A stretch of 64,000 nt of DNA from Glandiceps talaboti (GCF_964340395.1 NC_135567.1:12374484-12438483); one strand, 5' to 3'. Positions 38,419-52,857 are shown, numbered from the stretch's first letter. Notes: generated from the sequence alone by a model not told the origin. Made by a program: numbers and translations.

Positions 38419-38838
38419 CTCTAGCAGCCACAACATTAACGGTTGCAAATCCCAGCACCAACTCATTCACACCAAATACTCCTGTGACAATAACATTTGA
38501 CCTTGTTGTCACTGAATCCAATGGTCAAGACGGATCACTGACTGCTATCGACCTGTACTTCACCAACAATGCTCAGTATGAAACAGCTGGTATCGTCAAG
38601 TCTGCAGCATTTAGGGCTACTCAACCAGCTGCTGGAACCCCTACGGTGTTAACTGCAAGTTCGGGAACAACTATCAGCACCTCCGAGGCAACGTTAACAC
38701 CAGATGGTACAAACTGTATCCAATATACACACATTTGTGCTGTCATAATTGTAGCTGCTGATCCTGGAAGTACAACCGATGATGACGATGTATGTGTTGA
38801 ATTAACAACCACAGGAGCTGGACAAGTATCATGCACTG
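38419..38838 (+). CDS. Exon 54, 140-aa repeat
   Basis: Same protein as exons 51 and 53; adjacent duplicate of 53. Confidence 0.77.
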
Positions 38839-39105
38839 GTGAGTTTCTTATTATTCGCAATGTTACAAATGTAATTCCATAACATGGAAAATATAGTGGG
38901 TATTGTTTTCTCTATAACTGAATCCTCTCCAAGCTTAACTTTTGCAAACAATAAGTGTCACTACATTTATTATATACCCTTTAAAAGATGACACATCTTC
39001 ATCATAACGATAATAATTAGTTTAGATTTAAAAATGGAATTGCTAACATGTTTGCTTTCAACAATGTTTACCTAATCTGCCATATTTTATCATCTTTCAT
39101 TATAG

Positions 39106-39525
39106 CTCTAGCAGCCACAACATTAACGGTTGCAAATCCCAGCACCAACTCATTCACACCAAATACTCCTGTGACAATAACATTTGACCTTGTTGTCACT
39201 GAATCCAATGGTCAGGACGGATCATTGACTGGTATCGACCTGTACTTCACCAACAATGCTCAGTATGAAACAGCTGGTGTCGTCAAGTCTGCAGCATTTA
39301 GAGCTACTCAACCAGCTGCTGGAACCCCTACGGTGTTAACTGCAAGTTCGGGAACAACTATCAGCACCTCCGAGGCAACGTTAACACCAGATGGTACAAA
39401 CTGTATCCAATATACACACCTTTGTGCTGTCATAATTGTAGCTGCTGATCCTGGAAGTACAACCGATGATGACGATGTATGTGTTGAATTAACAACCACA
39501 GGAGCTGGACAAGTATCATGCACTG
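39106..39525 (+). CDS. Exon 55, 140-aa repeat
   Basis: Reference protein with CAG at Gln37 and AGA at Arg66. Confidence 0.77.
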
Positions 39526-39793
39526 GTGAGTTTCTTATTATTCGCAATGTTACAAATGTAATTCCATAACATGGAAAATATAGTGGGTATTGTTTTCTCT
39601 ATAACTGAATCCTCTCCAAGCTTAACTTTTGCAAACAATAAGTGTCACTACATTTATTATATACCCTTTAAAAGATGACACATCTTCATCATAACGATAA
39701 TAATTAGTTTAGATTTAATAAATGGAATTGCTAACATGTTTGCTTTCAAAAATGTTTACCTAATCTGCCATATTTTATCCTCTTTCATTATAG

Positions 39794-40213
39794 CTCTAGC
39801 AGCCACAACATTAACGGTTGCAAATCCCAGCACCAACTCATTCACACCAAATACTCCTGTGACAATAACATTTGACCTTGTTGTCACTGAATCCAATGGT
39901 CAAGACGGATCACTGACTGCTATCGACCTGTACTTCACCAACAATGCTCAGTATGAAACAGCTGGTATCGTCAAGTCTGCAGCATTTAGGGCTACTCAAC
40001 CAGCTGCTGGAACCCCTACGGTGTTAACTGCAAGTTCGGGAACAACTATCAGCACCTCCGAGGCAACGTTAACACCAGATGGTACAAACTGTATCCAATA
40101 TACACACATTTGTGCTGTCATAATTGTAGCTGCTGATCCTGGAAGTACAACCGATGATGACGATGTATGTGTTGAATTAACAACCACAGGAGCTGGACAA
40201 GTATCATGCACTG
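39794..40213 (+). CDS. Exon 56, 140-aa repeat
   Basis: G43A, V59I, L106I, CTG at Leu41; TCC acceptor variant. Confidence 0.77.
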
Positions 40214-40481
40214 GTGAGTTTCTTATTATTCGCAATGTTACAAATGTAATTCCATAACATGGAAAATATAGTGGGTATTGTTTTCTCTATAACTGAATCC
40301 TCTTTAAGCTTAACTTTTGCAAACAATATGTGTCACTACATTTATTATATACACTTGAAAAGATGACACATCTTCATCATAACGATAATAATTAGTTTAG
40401 ATTTAATAAATGGAATTGCTAACATGTTTGCTTTCAACAATGTTTACCTAATCTGCCACATTTTATCATCTTTCATTATAG

Positions 40482-40901
40482 CTCTAGCAGCCACATCATT
40501 AACGGTTGCAAATCCCAGCACCAACTCATTCACACCAAATACTCCTGTGACAATAACATTTGACCTTGTTGTCACTGAATCCAATGGTCAAGACGGATCA
40601 TTGACTGGTATCGACCTGTACTTCACCAACAATGCTCAGTATGAAACAGCTGGTGTCGTCAAGTCTGCAGCATTTAGGGCTACTCAACCAGCTGCTGGAA
40701 CCCCTACGGTGTTAACTGCAAGTTCGGGAACAACTATCAGCACCTCCGAGGCAACGTTAACACCAGATGGTACAAACTGTATCCAATATACACACCTTTG
40801 TGCTGTCATAATTGTAGCTGCTGATCCTGGAAGTACAACCGATGATGACGATGTATGTGTTGAATTAACAACCACAGGAGCTGGACAAGTATCATGCACT
40901 G
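40482..40901 (+). CDS. Exon 57, 140-aa repeat
   Basis: T6S; Ala57 GCT; leader TGCCACATTTT. First of a seven-unit T6S run (57-63). Confidence 0.77.
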
Positions 40902-41169
40902 GTGAGTTTCTTATTATTCGCAATGTTACAAATGTAATTCCATAACATGGAAAATATAGTGGGTATTGTTTTCTCTATAACTGAATCCTCTTTAAGCTTA
41001 ACTTTTGCAAACAATAAGTGTCACTACATTTATTATATACACTTGAAAAGATGACACATCTTCATCATAACGATAATAATTAGTTTAGATTTAATAAATG
41101 GAATTGCTAACATGTTTGCTTTCAACAATGTTTACCTAATCTGCCACATTTTATCATCTTTCATTATAG

Positions 41170-41589
41170 CTCTAGCAGCCACATCATTAACGGTTGCAAA
41201 TCCCAGCACCAACTCATTCACACCAAATACTCCTGTGACAATAACATTTGACCTTGTTGTCACTGAATCCAATGGTCAAGACGGATCATTGACTGGTATC
41301 GACCTGTACTTCACCAACAATGCTCAGTATGAAACAGCCGGTGTCGTCAAGTCTGCAGCATTTAGGGCTACTCAACCAGCTGCTGGAACCCCTACGGTGT
41401 TAACTGCAAGTTCGGGAACAACTATCAGCACCTCCGAGGCAACGTTAACACCAGATGGTACAAACTGTATCCAATATACACACATTTGTGCTGTCATAAT
41501 TGTAGCTGCTGATCCTGGAAGTACAACCGATGATGACGATGTATGTGTTGAATTAACAACCACAGGAGCTGGACAAGTATCATGCACTG
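41170..41589 (+). CDS. Exon 58, 140-aa repeat
   Basis: T6S and L106I; Ala57 GCC. Confidence 0.77.
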
Positions 41590-41857
41590 GTGAGTTTCTT
41601 ATTATTCGCAATGTTACAAATGTAATTCCATAACATGGAAAATATAGTGGGTATTGTTTTCTCTATAACTGAATCCTCTTTAAGCTTAACTTTTGCAAAC
41701 AATATGTGTCACTACATTTATTATATACACTTGAAAAGATGACACATCTTCATCATAACGATAATAATTAGTTTAGATTTAATAAATGGAATTGCTAACA
41801 TGTTTGCTTTCAACAATGTTTACCTAATCTGCCACATTTTATCATCTTTCATTATAG

Positions 41858-42277
41858 CTCTAGCAGCCACATCATTAACGGTTGCAAATCCCAGCACCAA
41901 CTCATTCACACCAAATACTCCTGTGACAATAACATTTGACCTTGTTGTCACTGAATCCAATGGTCAAGACGGATCATTGACTGGTATCGACCTGTACTTC
42001 ACCAACAATGCTCAGTATGAAACAGCTGGTGTCGTCAAGTCTGCAGCATTTAGGGCTACTCAACCAGCTGCTGGAACCCCTACGGTGTTAACTGCAAGTT
42101 CGGGAACAACTATCAGCACCTCCGAGGCAACGTTAACACCAGATGGTACAAACTGTATCCAATATACACACCTTTGTGCTGTCATAATTGTAGCTGCTGA
42201 TCCTGGAAGTACAACCGATGATGACGATGTATGTGTTGAATTAACAACCACAGGAGCTGGACAAGTATCATGCACTG
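41858..42277 (+). CDS. Exon 59, 140-aa repeat
   Basis: T6S; Ala57 GCT. Protein identical to exon 57. Confidence 0.77.
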
Positions 42278-42545
42278 GTGAGTTTCTTATTATTCGCAAT
42301 GTTACAAATGTAATTCCATAACATGGAAAATATAGTGGGTATTGTTTTCTCTATAACTGAATCCTCTTTAAGCTTAACTTTTGCAAACAATAAGTGTCAC
42401 TACATTTATTATATACACTTGAAAAGATGACACATCTTCATCATAACGATAATAATTAGTTTAGATTTAATAAATGGAATTGCTAACATGTTTGCTTTCA
42501 ACAATGTTTACCTAATCTGCCACATTTTATCATCTTTCATTATAG

Positions 42546-42965
42546 CTCTAGCAGCCACATCATTAACGGTTGCAAATCCCAGCACCAACTCATTCACACC
42601 AAATACTCCTGTGACAATAACATTTGACCTTGTTGTCACTGAATCCAATGGTCAAGACGGATCATTGACTGGTATCGACCTGTACTTCACCAACAATGCT
42701 CAGTATGAAACAGCCGGTGTCGTCAAGTCTGCAGCATTTAGGGCTACTCAACCAGCTGCTGGAACCCCTACGGTGTTAACTGCAAGTTCGGGAACAACTA
42801 TCAGCACCTCCGAGGCAACGTTAACACCAGATGGTACAAACTGTATCCAATATACACACCTTTGTGCTGTCATAATTGTAGCTGCTGATCCTGGAAGTAC
42901 AACCGATGATGACGATGTATGTGTTGAATTAACAACCACAGGAGCTGGACAAGTATCATGCACTG
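42546..42965 (+). CDS. Exon 60, 140-aa repeat
   Basis: T6S; Ala57 GCC; Leu106 kept, unlike exon 58. Confidence 0.77.
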
Positions 42966-43233
42966 GTGAGTTTCTTATTATTCGCAATGTTACAAATGTA
43001 ATTCCATAACATGGAAAATATAGTGGGTATTGTTTTCTCTATAACTGAATCCTCTTTAAGCTTAACTTTTGCAAACAATAAGTGTCACTACATTTATTAT
43101 ATACACTTGAAAAGATGACACATCTTCATCATAACGATAATAATTAGTTTAGATTTAATAAATGGAATTGCTAACATGTTTGCTTTCAACAATGTTTACC
43201 TAATCTGCCACATTTTATCATCTTTCATTATAG

Positions 43234-43653
43234 CTCTAGCAGCCACATCATTAACGGTTGCAAATCCCAGCACCAACTCATTCACACCAAATACTCCTGT
43301 GACAATAACATTTGACCTTGTTGTCACTGAATCCAATGGTCAAGACGGATCATTGACTGGTATCGACCTGTACTTCACCAACAATGCTCAGTATGAAACA
43401 GCTGGTGTCGTCAAGTCTGCAGCATTTAGGGCTACTCAACCAGCTGCTGGAACCCCTACGGTGTTAACTGCAAGTTCGGGAACAACTATCAGCACCTCCG
43501 AGGCAACGTTAACACCAGATGGTACAAACTGTATCCAATATACACACCTTTGTGCTGTCATAATTGTAGCTGCTGATCCTGGAAGTACAACCGATGATGA
43601 CGATGTATGTGTTGAATTAACAACCACAGGAGCTGGACAAGTATCATGCACTG
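43234..43653 (+). CDS. Exon 61, 140-aa repeat
   Basis: T6S; Ala57 GCT. Confidence 0.77.
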
Positions 43654-43921
43654 GTGAGTTTCTTATTATTCGCAATGTTACAAATGTAATTCCATAACAT
43701 GGAAAATATAGTGGGTATTGTTTTCTCTATAACTGAATCCTCTTTAAGCTTAACTTTTGCAAACAATAAGTGTCACTACATTTATTATATACACTTGAAA
43801 AGATGACACATCTTCATCATAACGATAATAATTAGTTTAGATTTAATAAATGGAATTGCTAACATGTTTGCTTTCAACAATGTTTACCTAATCTGCCACA
43901 TTTTATCATCTTTCATTATAG

Positions 43922-44341
43922 CTCTAGCAGCCACATCATTAACGGTTGCAAATCCCAGCACCAACTCATTCACACCAAATACTCCTGTGACAATAACATT
44001 TGACCTTGTTGTCACTGAATCCAATGGTCAAGACGGATCATTGACTGGTATCGACCTGTACTTCACCAACAATGCTCAGTATGAAACAGCCGGTGTCGTC
44101 AAGTCTGCAGCATTTAGGGCTACTCAACCAGCTGCTGGAACCCCTACGGTGTTAACTGCAAGTTCGGGAACAACTATCAGCACCTCCGAGGCAACGTTAA
44201 CACCAGATGGTACAAACTGTATCCAATATACACACCTTTGTGCTGTCATAATTGTAGCTGCTGATCCTGGAAGTACAACCGATGATGACGATGTATGTGT
44301 TGAATTAACAACCACAGGAGCTGGACAAGTATCATGCACTG
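43922..44341 (+). CDS. Exon 62, 140-aa repeat
   Basis: T6S; Ala57 GCC. Confidence 0.77.
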
Positions 44342-44609
44342 GTGAGTTTCTTATTATTCGCAATGTTACAAATGTAATTCCATAACATGGAAAATATAGT
44401 GGGTATTGTTTTCTCTATAACTGAATCCTCTTTAAGCTTAACTTTTGCAAACAATAAGTGTCACTACATTTATTATATACACTTGAAAAGATGACACATC
44501 TTCATCATAACGATAATAATTAGTTTAGATTTAATAAATGGAATTGCTAACATGTTTGCTTTCAACAATGTTTACCTAATCTGCCATATTTTATCATCTT
44601 TCATTATAG

Positions 44610-45029
44610 CTCTAGCAGCCACATCATTAACGGTTGCAAATCCCAGCACCAACTCATTCACACCAAATACTCCTGTGACAATAACATTTGACCTTGTTGT
44701 CACTGAATCCAATGGTCAAGACGGATCATTGACTGGTATCGACCTGTACTTCACCAACAATGCTCAGTATGAAACAGCTGGTGTCGTCAAGTCTGCAGCA
44801 TTTAGGGCTACTCAACCAGCTGCTGGAACCCCTACGGTGTTAACTGCAAGTTCGGGAACAACTATCAGCACCTCCGAGGCAACGTTAACACCAGATGGTA
44901 CAAACTGTATCCAATATACACACCTTTGTGCTGTCATAATTGTAGCTGCTGATCCTGGAAGTACAACCGATGATGACGATGTATGTGTTGAATTAACAAC
45001 CACAGGAGCTGGACAAGTATCATGCACTG
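44610..45029 (+). CDS. Exon 63, 140-aa repeat
   Basis: T6S; Ala57 GCT. The leader returns to CATATTTT, marking the end of the dimer block. Confidence 0.77.
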
Positions 45030-45297
45030 GTGAGTTTCTTATTATTCGCAATGTTACAAATGTAATTCCATAACATGGAAAATATAGTGGGTATTGTTTT
45101 CTCTATAACTGAATCCTCTTTAAGCTTAACTTATGCAAACAATAAGTGTCACTACATTTATTATGTACCCTTGAAAAGATGACACATCTTCATCATAACG
45201 ATAATAATTAGTTTAGATTTAATAAATGGAATTGCTAACATGTTTGCTTTCAACAATGTTTACCTAATCTGCCATATTTTATCATCTTTCATTATAG

Positions 45298-45717
45298 CTC
45301 TAGCAGCCACAACATTAACGGTTGCAAATCCCAGCGCCAACTCATTCACACCAAATACTCCTGTGACAATAACATTTGACCTTGTTGTCACTGAATCCAA
45401 TGGTCAAGACGGATCATTGACTGCTATCGACCTGTACTTCACTAACAATGCTCAATATGAAACAGCTGGTATCATCAAGTCTGCAGCATTTAGAGCTACT
45501 CAACCAGCTGCTGGAACCCCTACGGTGTTAACTGCAAGTTCGGGAACAACTATCAGCACCTCCGAGGCAACGTTAACACCAGATGGTACAAACTGTATCC
45601 AATATACACACCTTTGTGCTGTCATAATTGTAGCTGCTGATCCTGGAAGTACAACCGATGATGACGATGTATGTGTTGAATTAACAACCACAGGAGCTGG
45701 ACAAGTATCATGCACTG
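45298..45717 (+). CDS. Exon 64, 140-aa repeat
   Basis: T14A, G43A, V59I, V60I. Has ACTAACAATGCTCAA as in the II class. Confidence 0.77.
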
Positions 45718-45985
45718 GTGAGTTTCTTATTATTCGCAATGTTACAAATGTAATTCCATAACATGGAAAATATAGTGGGTATTGTTTTCTCTATAACTGA
45801 ATCCTCTTTAAGCTTAACTTTTGCAAACAATAAGTGTCACTACATTTATTATGTACACTTGAAAAGATGACACATCTTCATCATAACGATAATAATTAGT
45901 TTAGATTTAATAAATGGAATTGCTAACATGTTTGCTTTCAACAATGTTTACCTAATCTGCCATATTTTATCATCTTTCATTATAG

Positions 45986-46405
45986 CTCTAGCAGCCACAT
46001 CATTAACGGTTGCAAATCCCAGCACCAACTCATTCACACCAAATACTCCTGTGACAATAACATTTGACCTTGTTGTCACTGAATCCAATGGTCAAGACGG
46101 ATCATTGACTGCTATCGACCTGTACTTCACCAACAATGCTCAGTATGAAACAGCCGGTATCGTCAAGTCTGCAGCATTTAGAGCTACTCAACCAGCTGCT
46201 GGAACCCCTACGGTGTTAACTGCAAGTTCGGGAACAACTATCAGCACCTCCGAGGCAACGTTAACACCAGATGGTACAAACTGTATCCAGTATACACACC
46301 TTTGTGCTGTCATAATTGTAGCTGCTGATCCTGGAAGTACAACCGATGATGACGATGTATGTGTTGAATTAACAACCACAGGAGCTGGACAAGTATCATG
46401 CACTG
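45986..46405 (+). CDS. Exon 65, 140-aa repeat
   Basis: T6S, G43A, V59I; silent GCC at Ala57 and CAG at Gln102. Confidence 0.77.
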
Positions 46406-46673
46406 GTGAGTTTCTTATTATTCGCAATGTTACAAATGTAATTCCATAACATGGAAAATATAGTGGGTATTGTTTTCTCTATAACTGAATCCTCTTTAAG
46501 CTTAACTTTTGCAAACAATAAGTGTCACTACATTTATTATGTACCCTTGAAAAGATGACACATCTTCATCATAACGATAATAATTAGTTTAGATTTAATA
46601 AATGGAATTGCTAACATGTTTGCTTTCAACAATGTTTACCTAATCTGCCATATTTTATCATCTTTCATTATAG

Positions 46674-47093
46674 CTCTAGCAGCCACATCATTAACGGTTG
46701 CAAATCCCAGCACCAACTCATTCACACCAAATACTCCTGTGACAATAACATTTGACCTTGTTGTCACTGAATCCAATGGTCAAGACGGATCATTGACTGC
46801 TATCGACCTGTACTTCACCAACAATGCTCAGTATGAAACAGCCGGTATCGTCAAGTCTGCAGCATTTAGAGCTACTCAACCAGCTGCTGGAACCCCTACG
46901 GTGTTAACTGCAAGTTCGGGAACAACTATCAGCACCTCCGAGGCAACGTTAACACCAGATGGTACAAACTGTATCCAGTATACACACCTTTGTGCTGTCA
47001 TAATTGTAGCTGCTGATCCTGGAAGTACAACCGATGATGACGATGTATGTGTTGAATTAACAACCACAGGAGCTGGACAAGTATCATGCACTG
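46674..47093 (+). CDS. Exon 66, 140-aa repeat
   Basis: Protein and silent markers identical to exon 65: an adjacent tandem copy. Confidence 0.77.
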
Positions 47094-47361
47094 GTGAGTT
47101 TCTTATTATTCGCAATGTTACAAATGTAATTCCATAACATGGAAAATATAGTGGGTATTGTTTTCTCTATAACTGAATCCTCTTTAAGCTTAACTTTTGC
47201 AAACAATAAGTGTCACTACATTTATTATGTACACTTGAAAAGATGACACATCTTCATCATAACGATAATAATTAGTTTAGATTTAATAAATGGAATTGCT
47301 AACATGTTTGCTTTCAACAATGTTTACCTAATCTGCCATATTTTATCATCTTTCATTATAG

Positions 47362-47781
47362 CTCTAGCAGCCACATCATTAACGGTTGCAAATCCCAGCA
47401 CCAACTCATTCACACCAAATACTCCTGTGACAATAACATTTGACCTTGTTGTCACTGAATCCAATGGTCAAGACGGATCATTGACTGCTATCGACCTGTA
47501 CTTCACCAACAATGCTCAGTATGGAACAGCTGGTGTCGTCAAGTCTGCAGCATTTAGGGCTACTCAACCAGCTGCTGGAACCCCTACGGTGTTAACTGCA
47601 AGTTCGGGAACAACTATCAGCACCTCCGAGGCAACGTTAACACCAGATGGTACAAACTGTATCCAATATACACACCTTTGTGCTGTCATAATTGTAGCTG
47701 CTGATCCTGGAAGTACAACCGATGATGACGATGTATGTGTTGAATTAACAACCACAGGAGCTGGACAAGTATCATGCACTG
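47362..47781 (+). CDS. Exon 67, 140-aa repeat
   Basis: T6S, G43A, E55G (private loss of an acid). The intron start is CTTATAACTCGC. Followed by a 264-bp intron. Confidence 0.77.
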
Positions 47782-48045
47782 GTGAGTTTCTTATAACTCG
47801 CAATGTTACAAATGTAATTCCATAACATGGAAAATATAGTGGGTATTGTTTTCTCTATAACTGAATCCTCTCCAAGCTTAACTTTTGCAAACAATAAGTG
47901 TCACTACATTTATTATATACCCTTTAAAAGATGACACATCTTCATCATAACGATAATTAGTTTAGATTTAAAAATGGAATTGCTAACATGTTTGCTTTCA
48001 ACAATGTTTACCTAATCTGCCATATTTTATCATCTTTCATTATAG

Positions 48046-48465
48046 CTCTAGCAGCCACATCATTAACGGTTGCAAATCCCAGCACCAACTCATTCACACC
48101 AAATACTCCTGTGACAATAACATTTGACCTTGTTGTCACTGAATCCAATGGTCAAGACGGATCATTGACTGGTATCGACCTGTACTTCACCAACAATGCT
48201 CAGTATGAAACAGCTGGTGTCGTCAAGTCTGCAGCATTTAGGGCTACTCAACCAGCTGCTGGAACCCCTACGGTGTTAACTGCAAGTTCGGGAACAACTA
48301 TCAGCACCTCCGAGGCAACGTTAACACCAGATGGTACAAACTGTATCCAATATACACACCTTTGTGCTGTCATAATTGTAGCTGCTGATCCTGGAAGTAC
48401 AACCGATGATGACGATGTATGTGTTGAATTAACAACCACAGGAGCTGGACAAGTATCATGCACTG
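48046..48465 (+). CDS. Exon 68, 140-aa repeat
   Basis: T6S only. Confidence 0.77.
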
Positions 48466-48733
48466 GTGAGTTTCTTATTATTCGCAATGTTACAAATGTA
48501 ATTCCATAACATGGAAAATATAGTGGGTATTGTTTTCTCTATAACTGAATCCTCTCCAAGCTTAACTTTTGCAAACAATAAGTGTCACTACATTTATTAT
48601 GTACACTTGAAAAGATGACACATCTTCATCATAACGATAATAATTAGTTTAGATTTAATAAATGGAATTGCTAACATGTTTGCTTTCAACAATGTTTACC
48701 TAATCTGCCATATTTTATCATCTTTCATTATAG

Positions 48734-49153
48734 CTCTAGCAGCCACAACATTAACGGTTGCAAATCCCAGCACCAACTCATTCACACCAAATACTCCTGT
48801 GACAATAACATTTGACCTTGTTGTCACTGAATCCAATGGTCAAGACGGATCATTGACTGCTATCGACCTGTACTTCACCAACAATGCTCAGTATGAAACA
48901 GCTGGTGTCGTCAAGTCTGCAGCATTTAGGGCTACTCAACCAGCTGCTGGAACCCCTACAGTGTTAACTGCAAGTTCGGGAACAACTATCAGCACCTCCG
49001 AGGCAACGTTAACACCAGATGGTACAAACTGTATCCAATATACACACCTTTGTGCTGTCATAATTGTAGCTGCTGATCCTGGAAGTACAACCGATGATGA
49101 CGATGTATGTGTTGAATTAACAACCACAGGAGCTGGACAAGTATCATGCACAG
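48734..49153 (+). CDS. Exon 69, 140-aa repeat
   Basis: G43A; ACAG|GTGAGT donor and ACT intron variant. First of the 69-70-71 block. Confidence 0.77.
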
Positions 49154-49420
49154 GTGAGTTTCTTATTACTCGCAATGTTACAAATGTAATTCCATAACAT
49201 GGAAAATATAGTGGGTATTGTTTTCTCTATAACTGAATCCTCTCCAAGCTTAACTTTTGCAAACAATAAGTGTCACTACATTTATTATATACCCTTTAAA
49301 AGATGACACATCTTCATCATAACGATAATAATTAGTTTGGATTTAAAAATGGAATTGCTAACATGTTTGCTTTCAAAAATGTTTACCTAATCTGCCATAT
49401 TTTATCATCTTTCATTATAG

Positions 49421-49840
49421 CTCTAGCAGCCACAACATTAACGGTTGCAAATCCCAGCACCAACTCATTCACACCAAATACTCCTGTGACAATAACATTT
49501 GACCTTGTTGTCACTGAATCCAATGGTCAAGACGGATCATTGACTGCTATCGACCTGTACTTCACCAACAATGCTCAGTATGAAACAGCTGGTATCGTCA
49601 AGTCTGCAGCATTTAGGGCTACTCAACCAGCTGCTGGAACCCCTACGGTGTTAACTGCAAGTTCGGGAACAACTATCAGTACCTCCGAGGCAACGTTAAC
49701 ACCAGATGGTACAAACTGTATCCAATATACACACCTTTGTGCTGTCATAATTGTAGCTGCTGATCCTGGAAGTACAACCGATGATGACGATGTATGTGTT
49801 GAATTAACAACCACAGGAGCTGGACAAGTATCATGCACTG
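49421..49840 (+). CDS. Exon 70, 140-aa repeat
   Basis: G43A, V59I; AGT at Ser87. Preceded by AGTTTGGATTT. Confidence 0.77.
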
Positions 49841-50107
49841 GTGAGTTTCTTATTATTCGCAATGTTACAAATGTAATTCCATAACATGGAAAATATAGTG
49901 GGTATTGTTTTCTCTATAACTGAATCCTCTTTAAGCTTAACTTTTGCAAACAATAAGTTTCACTACATTTATTATGTACACTTGAAAAGATGACACATCT
50001 TCATCATAACGATAATAATTAGTTTAGATTTAAAAATGGAATTGCTAACATGTTTGCTTTCAACAATGTTTACCTAATCTGCCATATTTTATCATCTTTC
50101 ATTATAG

Positions 50108-50527
50108 CTCTAGCAGCCACAACATTAACGGTTGCAAATCCCAGCACCAACTCATTCACACCAAATACTCCTGTGACAATAACATTTGACCTTGTTGTCA
50201 CTGAATCCAATGGTCAAGACGGATCATTGACTGCTATCGACCTGTACTTCACCAACAATGCTCAGTATGAAACAGCCGGTATCGTCAAGTCTGCAGCATT
50301 TAGAGCTACTCAACCAGCTGCTGGAACCTCTACGGTGTTAACTGCAAGTTCGGGAACAACTATCAGCACCTCCGAGGCAACGTTAACACCAGATGGTACA
50401 AACTGTATCCAATATACACACCTTTGTGCTGTCATAATTGTAGCTGCTGATCCTGGAAGTACAACCGATGATGACGATGTATGTGTTGAATTAACATCCA
50501 CAGGAGCTGGACAAGTATCATGCACTG
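50108..50527 (+). CDS. Exon 71, 140-aa repeat
   Basis: G43A, V59I, P75S and T131S (private); GCC at Ala57. Confidence 0.77.
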
Positions 50528-50795
50528 GTGAGTTTCTTATTATTCGCAATGTTACAAATGTAATTCCATAACATGGAAAATATAGTGGGTATTGTTTTCT
50601 CTATAACTGAATCCTCTCCAAGCTTAACTTTTGCAAACAATAAGTGTCACTACATTTATTATGTACACTTGAAAAGATGACACATCTTCATCATAACGAT
50701 AATAATTAGTTTAGATTTAATAAATGGAATTGCTAACATGTTTGCTTTCAACAATGTTTACCTAATCTGCCATATTTTATCATCTTTCATTATAG

Positions 50796-51215
50796 CTCTA
50801 GCAGCCACATCATTAACGGTTGCAAATCCCAGCACCAACTCATTCACACCAAATACTCCTGTGACAATAACATTTGACCTTATTGTCACTGAATCCAATG
50901 GTCAAGACGGATCATTGACTGGTATCGACCTGTACTTCACCAACAATGCTCAGTATGAAACAGCTGGTGTCGTCAAGTCTGCAGCATTTAGGGCTACTCA
51001 ACCAGCTGCTGGAACCCCTACGGTGTTAACTGCAAGTTCGGGAACAACTATCAGCACCTCCGAGGCAACGTTAACACCAGATGGTACAAACTGTATCCAA
51101 TATACACACCTTTGTGCTGTCATAATTGTAGCTGCTGATCCTGGAAGTACAACCGATGATGACGATGTATGTGTTGAATTAACAACCACAGGAGCTGGAC
51201 AAGTATCATGCACAG
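50796..51215 (+). CDS. Exon 72, 140-aa repeat
   Basis: T6S and V30I (private); ACAG|GTGAGT donor. Confidence 0.77.
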
Positions 51216-51482
51216 GTGAGTTTCTTATTACTCGCAATGTTACAAATGTAATTCCATAACATGGAAAATATAGTGGGTATTGTTTTCTCTATAACTGAAT
51301 CCTCTCCAAGCTTAACTTTTGCAAACAATAAGTGTCACTACATTTATTATATACCCTTTAAAAGATGACACATCTTCATCATAACGATAATAATTAGTTT
51401 AGATTTAAAAATGGAATTGCTAACATGTTTGCTTTCAAAAATGTTTACCTAATCTGCCATATTTTATCATCTTTCATTATAG

Positions 51483-51902
51483 CTCTAGCAGCCACAACAT
51501 TAACGGTTGCAAATCCCAGCACCAACTCATTCACACCAAATACTCCTGTGACAATAACATTTGACCTTGTTGTCACTGAATCCAATGGTCAAGACGGATC
51601 ATTGACTGCTATCGACCTGTACTTCACCAACAATGCTCAGTATGAAACAGCTGGTATCGTCAAGTCTGCAGCATTTAGGGCTACTCAACCAGCTGCTGGA
51701 ACCCCTACGGTGTTAACTGCAAGTTCGGGAACAACTATCAGTACCTCCGAGGCAACGTTAACACCAGATGGTACAAACTGTATCCAATATACACACCTTT
51801 GTGCTGTCATAATTGTAGCTGCTGATCCTGGAAGTACAACCGATGATGACGATGTATGTGTTGAATTAACAACCACAGGAGCTGGACAAGTATCATGCAC
51901 TG
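51483..51902 (+). CDS. Exon 73, 140-aa repeat
   Basis: G43A, V59I; AGT at Ser87. Protein identical to exon 70. Confidence 0.77.
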
Positions 51903-52169
51903 GTGAGTTTCTTATTATTCGCAATGTTACAAATGTAATTCCATAACATGGAAAATATAGTGGGTATTGTTTTCTCTATAACTGAATCCTCTTTAAGCTT
52001 AACTTTTGCAAACAATAAGTTTCACTACATTTATTATGTACACTTGAAAAGATGACACATCTTCATCATAACGATAATAATTAGTTTAGATTTAAAAATG
52101 GAATTGCTAACATGTTTGCTTTCAACAATGTTTACCTAATCTGTCATATTTTATCATCTTTCATTATAG

Positions 52170-52589
52170 CTCTAGCAGCCACAACATTAACGGTTGCAAA
52201 TCCCAGCACCAACTCATTCACACCAAATACTCCTGTGACAATAACATTTGACCTTGTTGTCACTGAATCCAATGGTCAAGACGGATCATTGACTGCTATC
52301 GACCTGTACTTCACCAACAATGCTCAGTATGAAACAGCTGGTATCGTCAAGTCTGCAGCATTTAGAGCTACTCAACCAGCTGCTGGAACCCCTACGGTGT
52401 TAACTGCAAGTTCGGGAACAACTATCAGCACCTCCGAGGCAACGTTAACACCAGATGGTACAAACTGTATCCAATATACACACCTTTGTGCTGTCATAAT
52501 TGTAGCTGCTGATCCTGGAAGTACAACCGATGATGACGATGTATGTGTTGAATTAACAACCACAGGAGCTGGACAAGTATCATGCACTG
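52170..52589 (+). CDS. Exon 74, 140-aa repeat
   Basis: G43A, V59I. Leader CTGTCAT, shared with unit 48. Confidence 0.77.
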
Positions 52590-52857
52590 GTGAGTTTCTT
52601 ATTATTCGCAATGTTACAAATGTAATTCCATAACATGGAAAATATAGTGGGTATTGTTTTCTCTATAACTGAATCCTCTCCAAGCTTAACTTTTGCAAAC
52701 AATAAGTGTCACTACATTTATTATGTACCCTTGAAAAGATGACATATCTTCATCATAACGATGATAATTAGTTTAGATTTAATAAATGGAATTGCTAACA
52801 TGTTTGCTTTCAACAATGTTTACCTAATCTGCCATATTTTATCATCTTTCATTATAG

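Larger units (their letters stand above)
40482..44341. repeat. Higher-order repeat: dimer units 57-58 / 59-60 / 61-62
   Basis: All six share T6S and the CACATTTT leader. Ala57 alternates strictly GCT, GCC, GCT, GCC, GCT, GCC, followed by GCT in 63. The intron variant AATATGTGTC precedes only 57 and 59. A 1376-bp dimer was therefore amplified at least three times. Confidence 0.85.
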
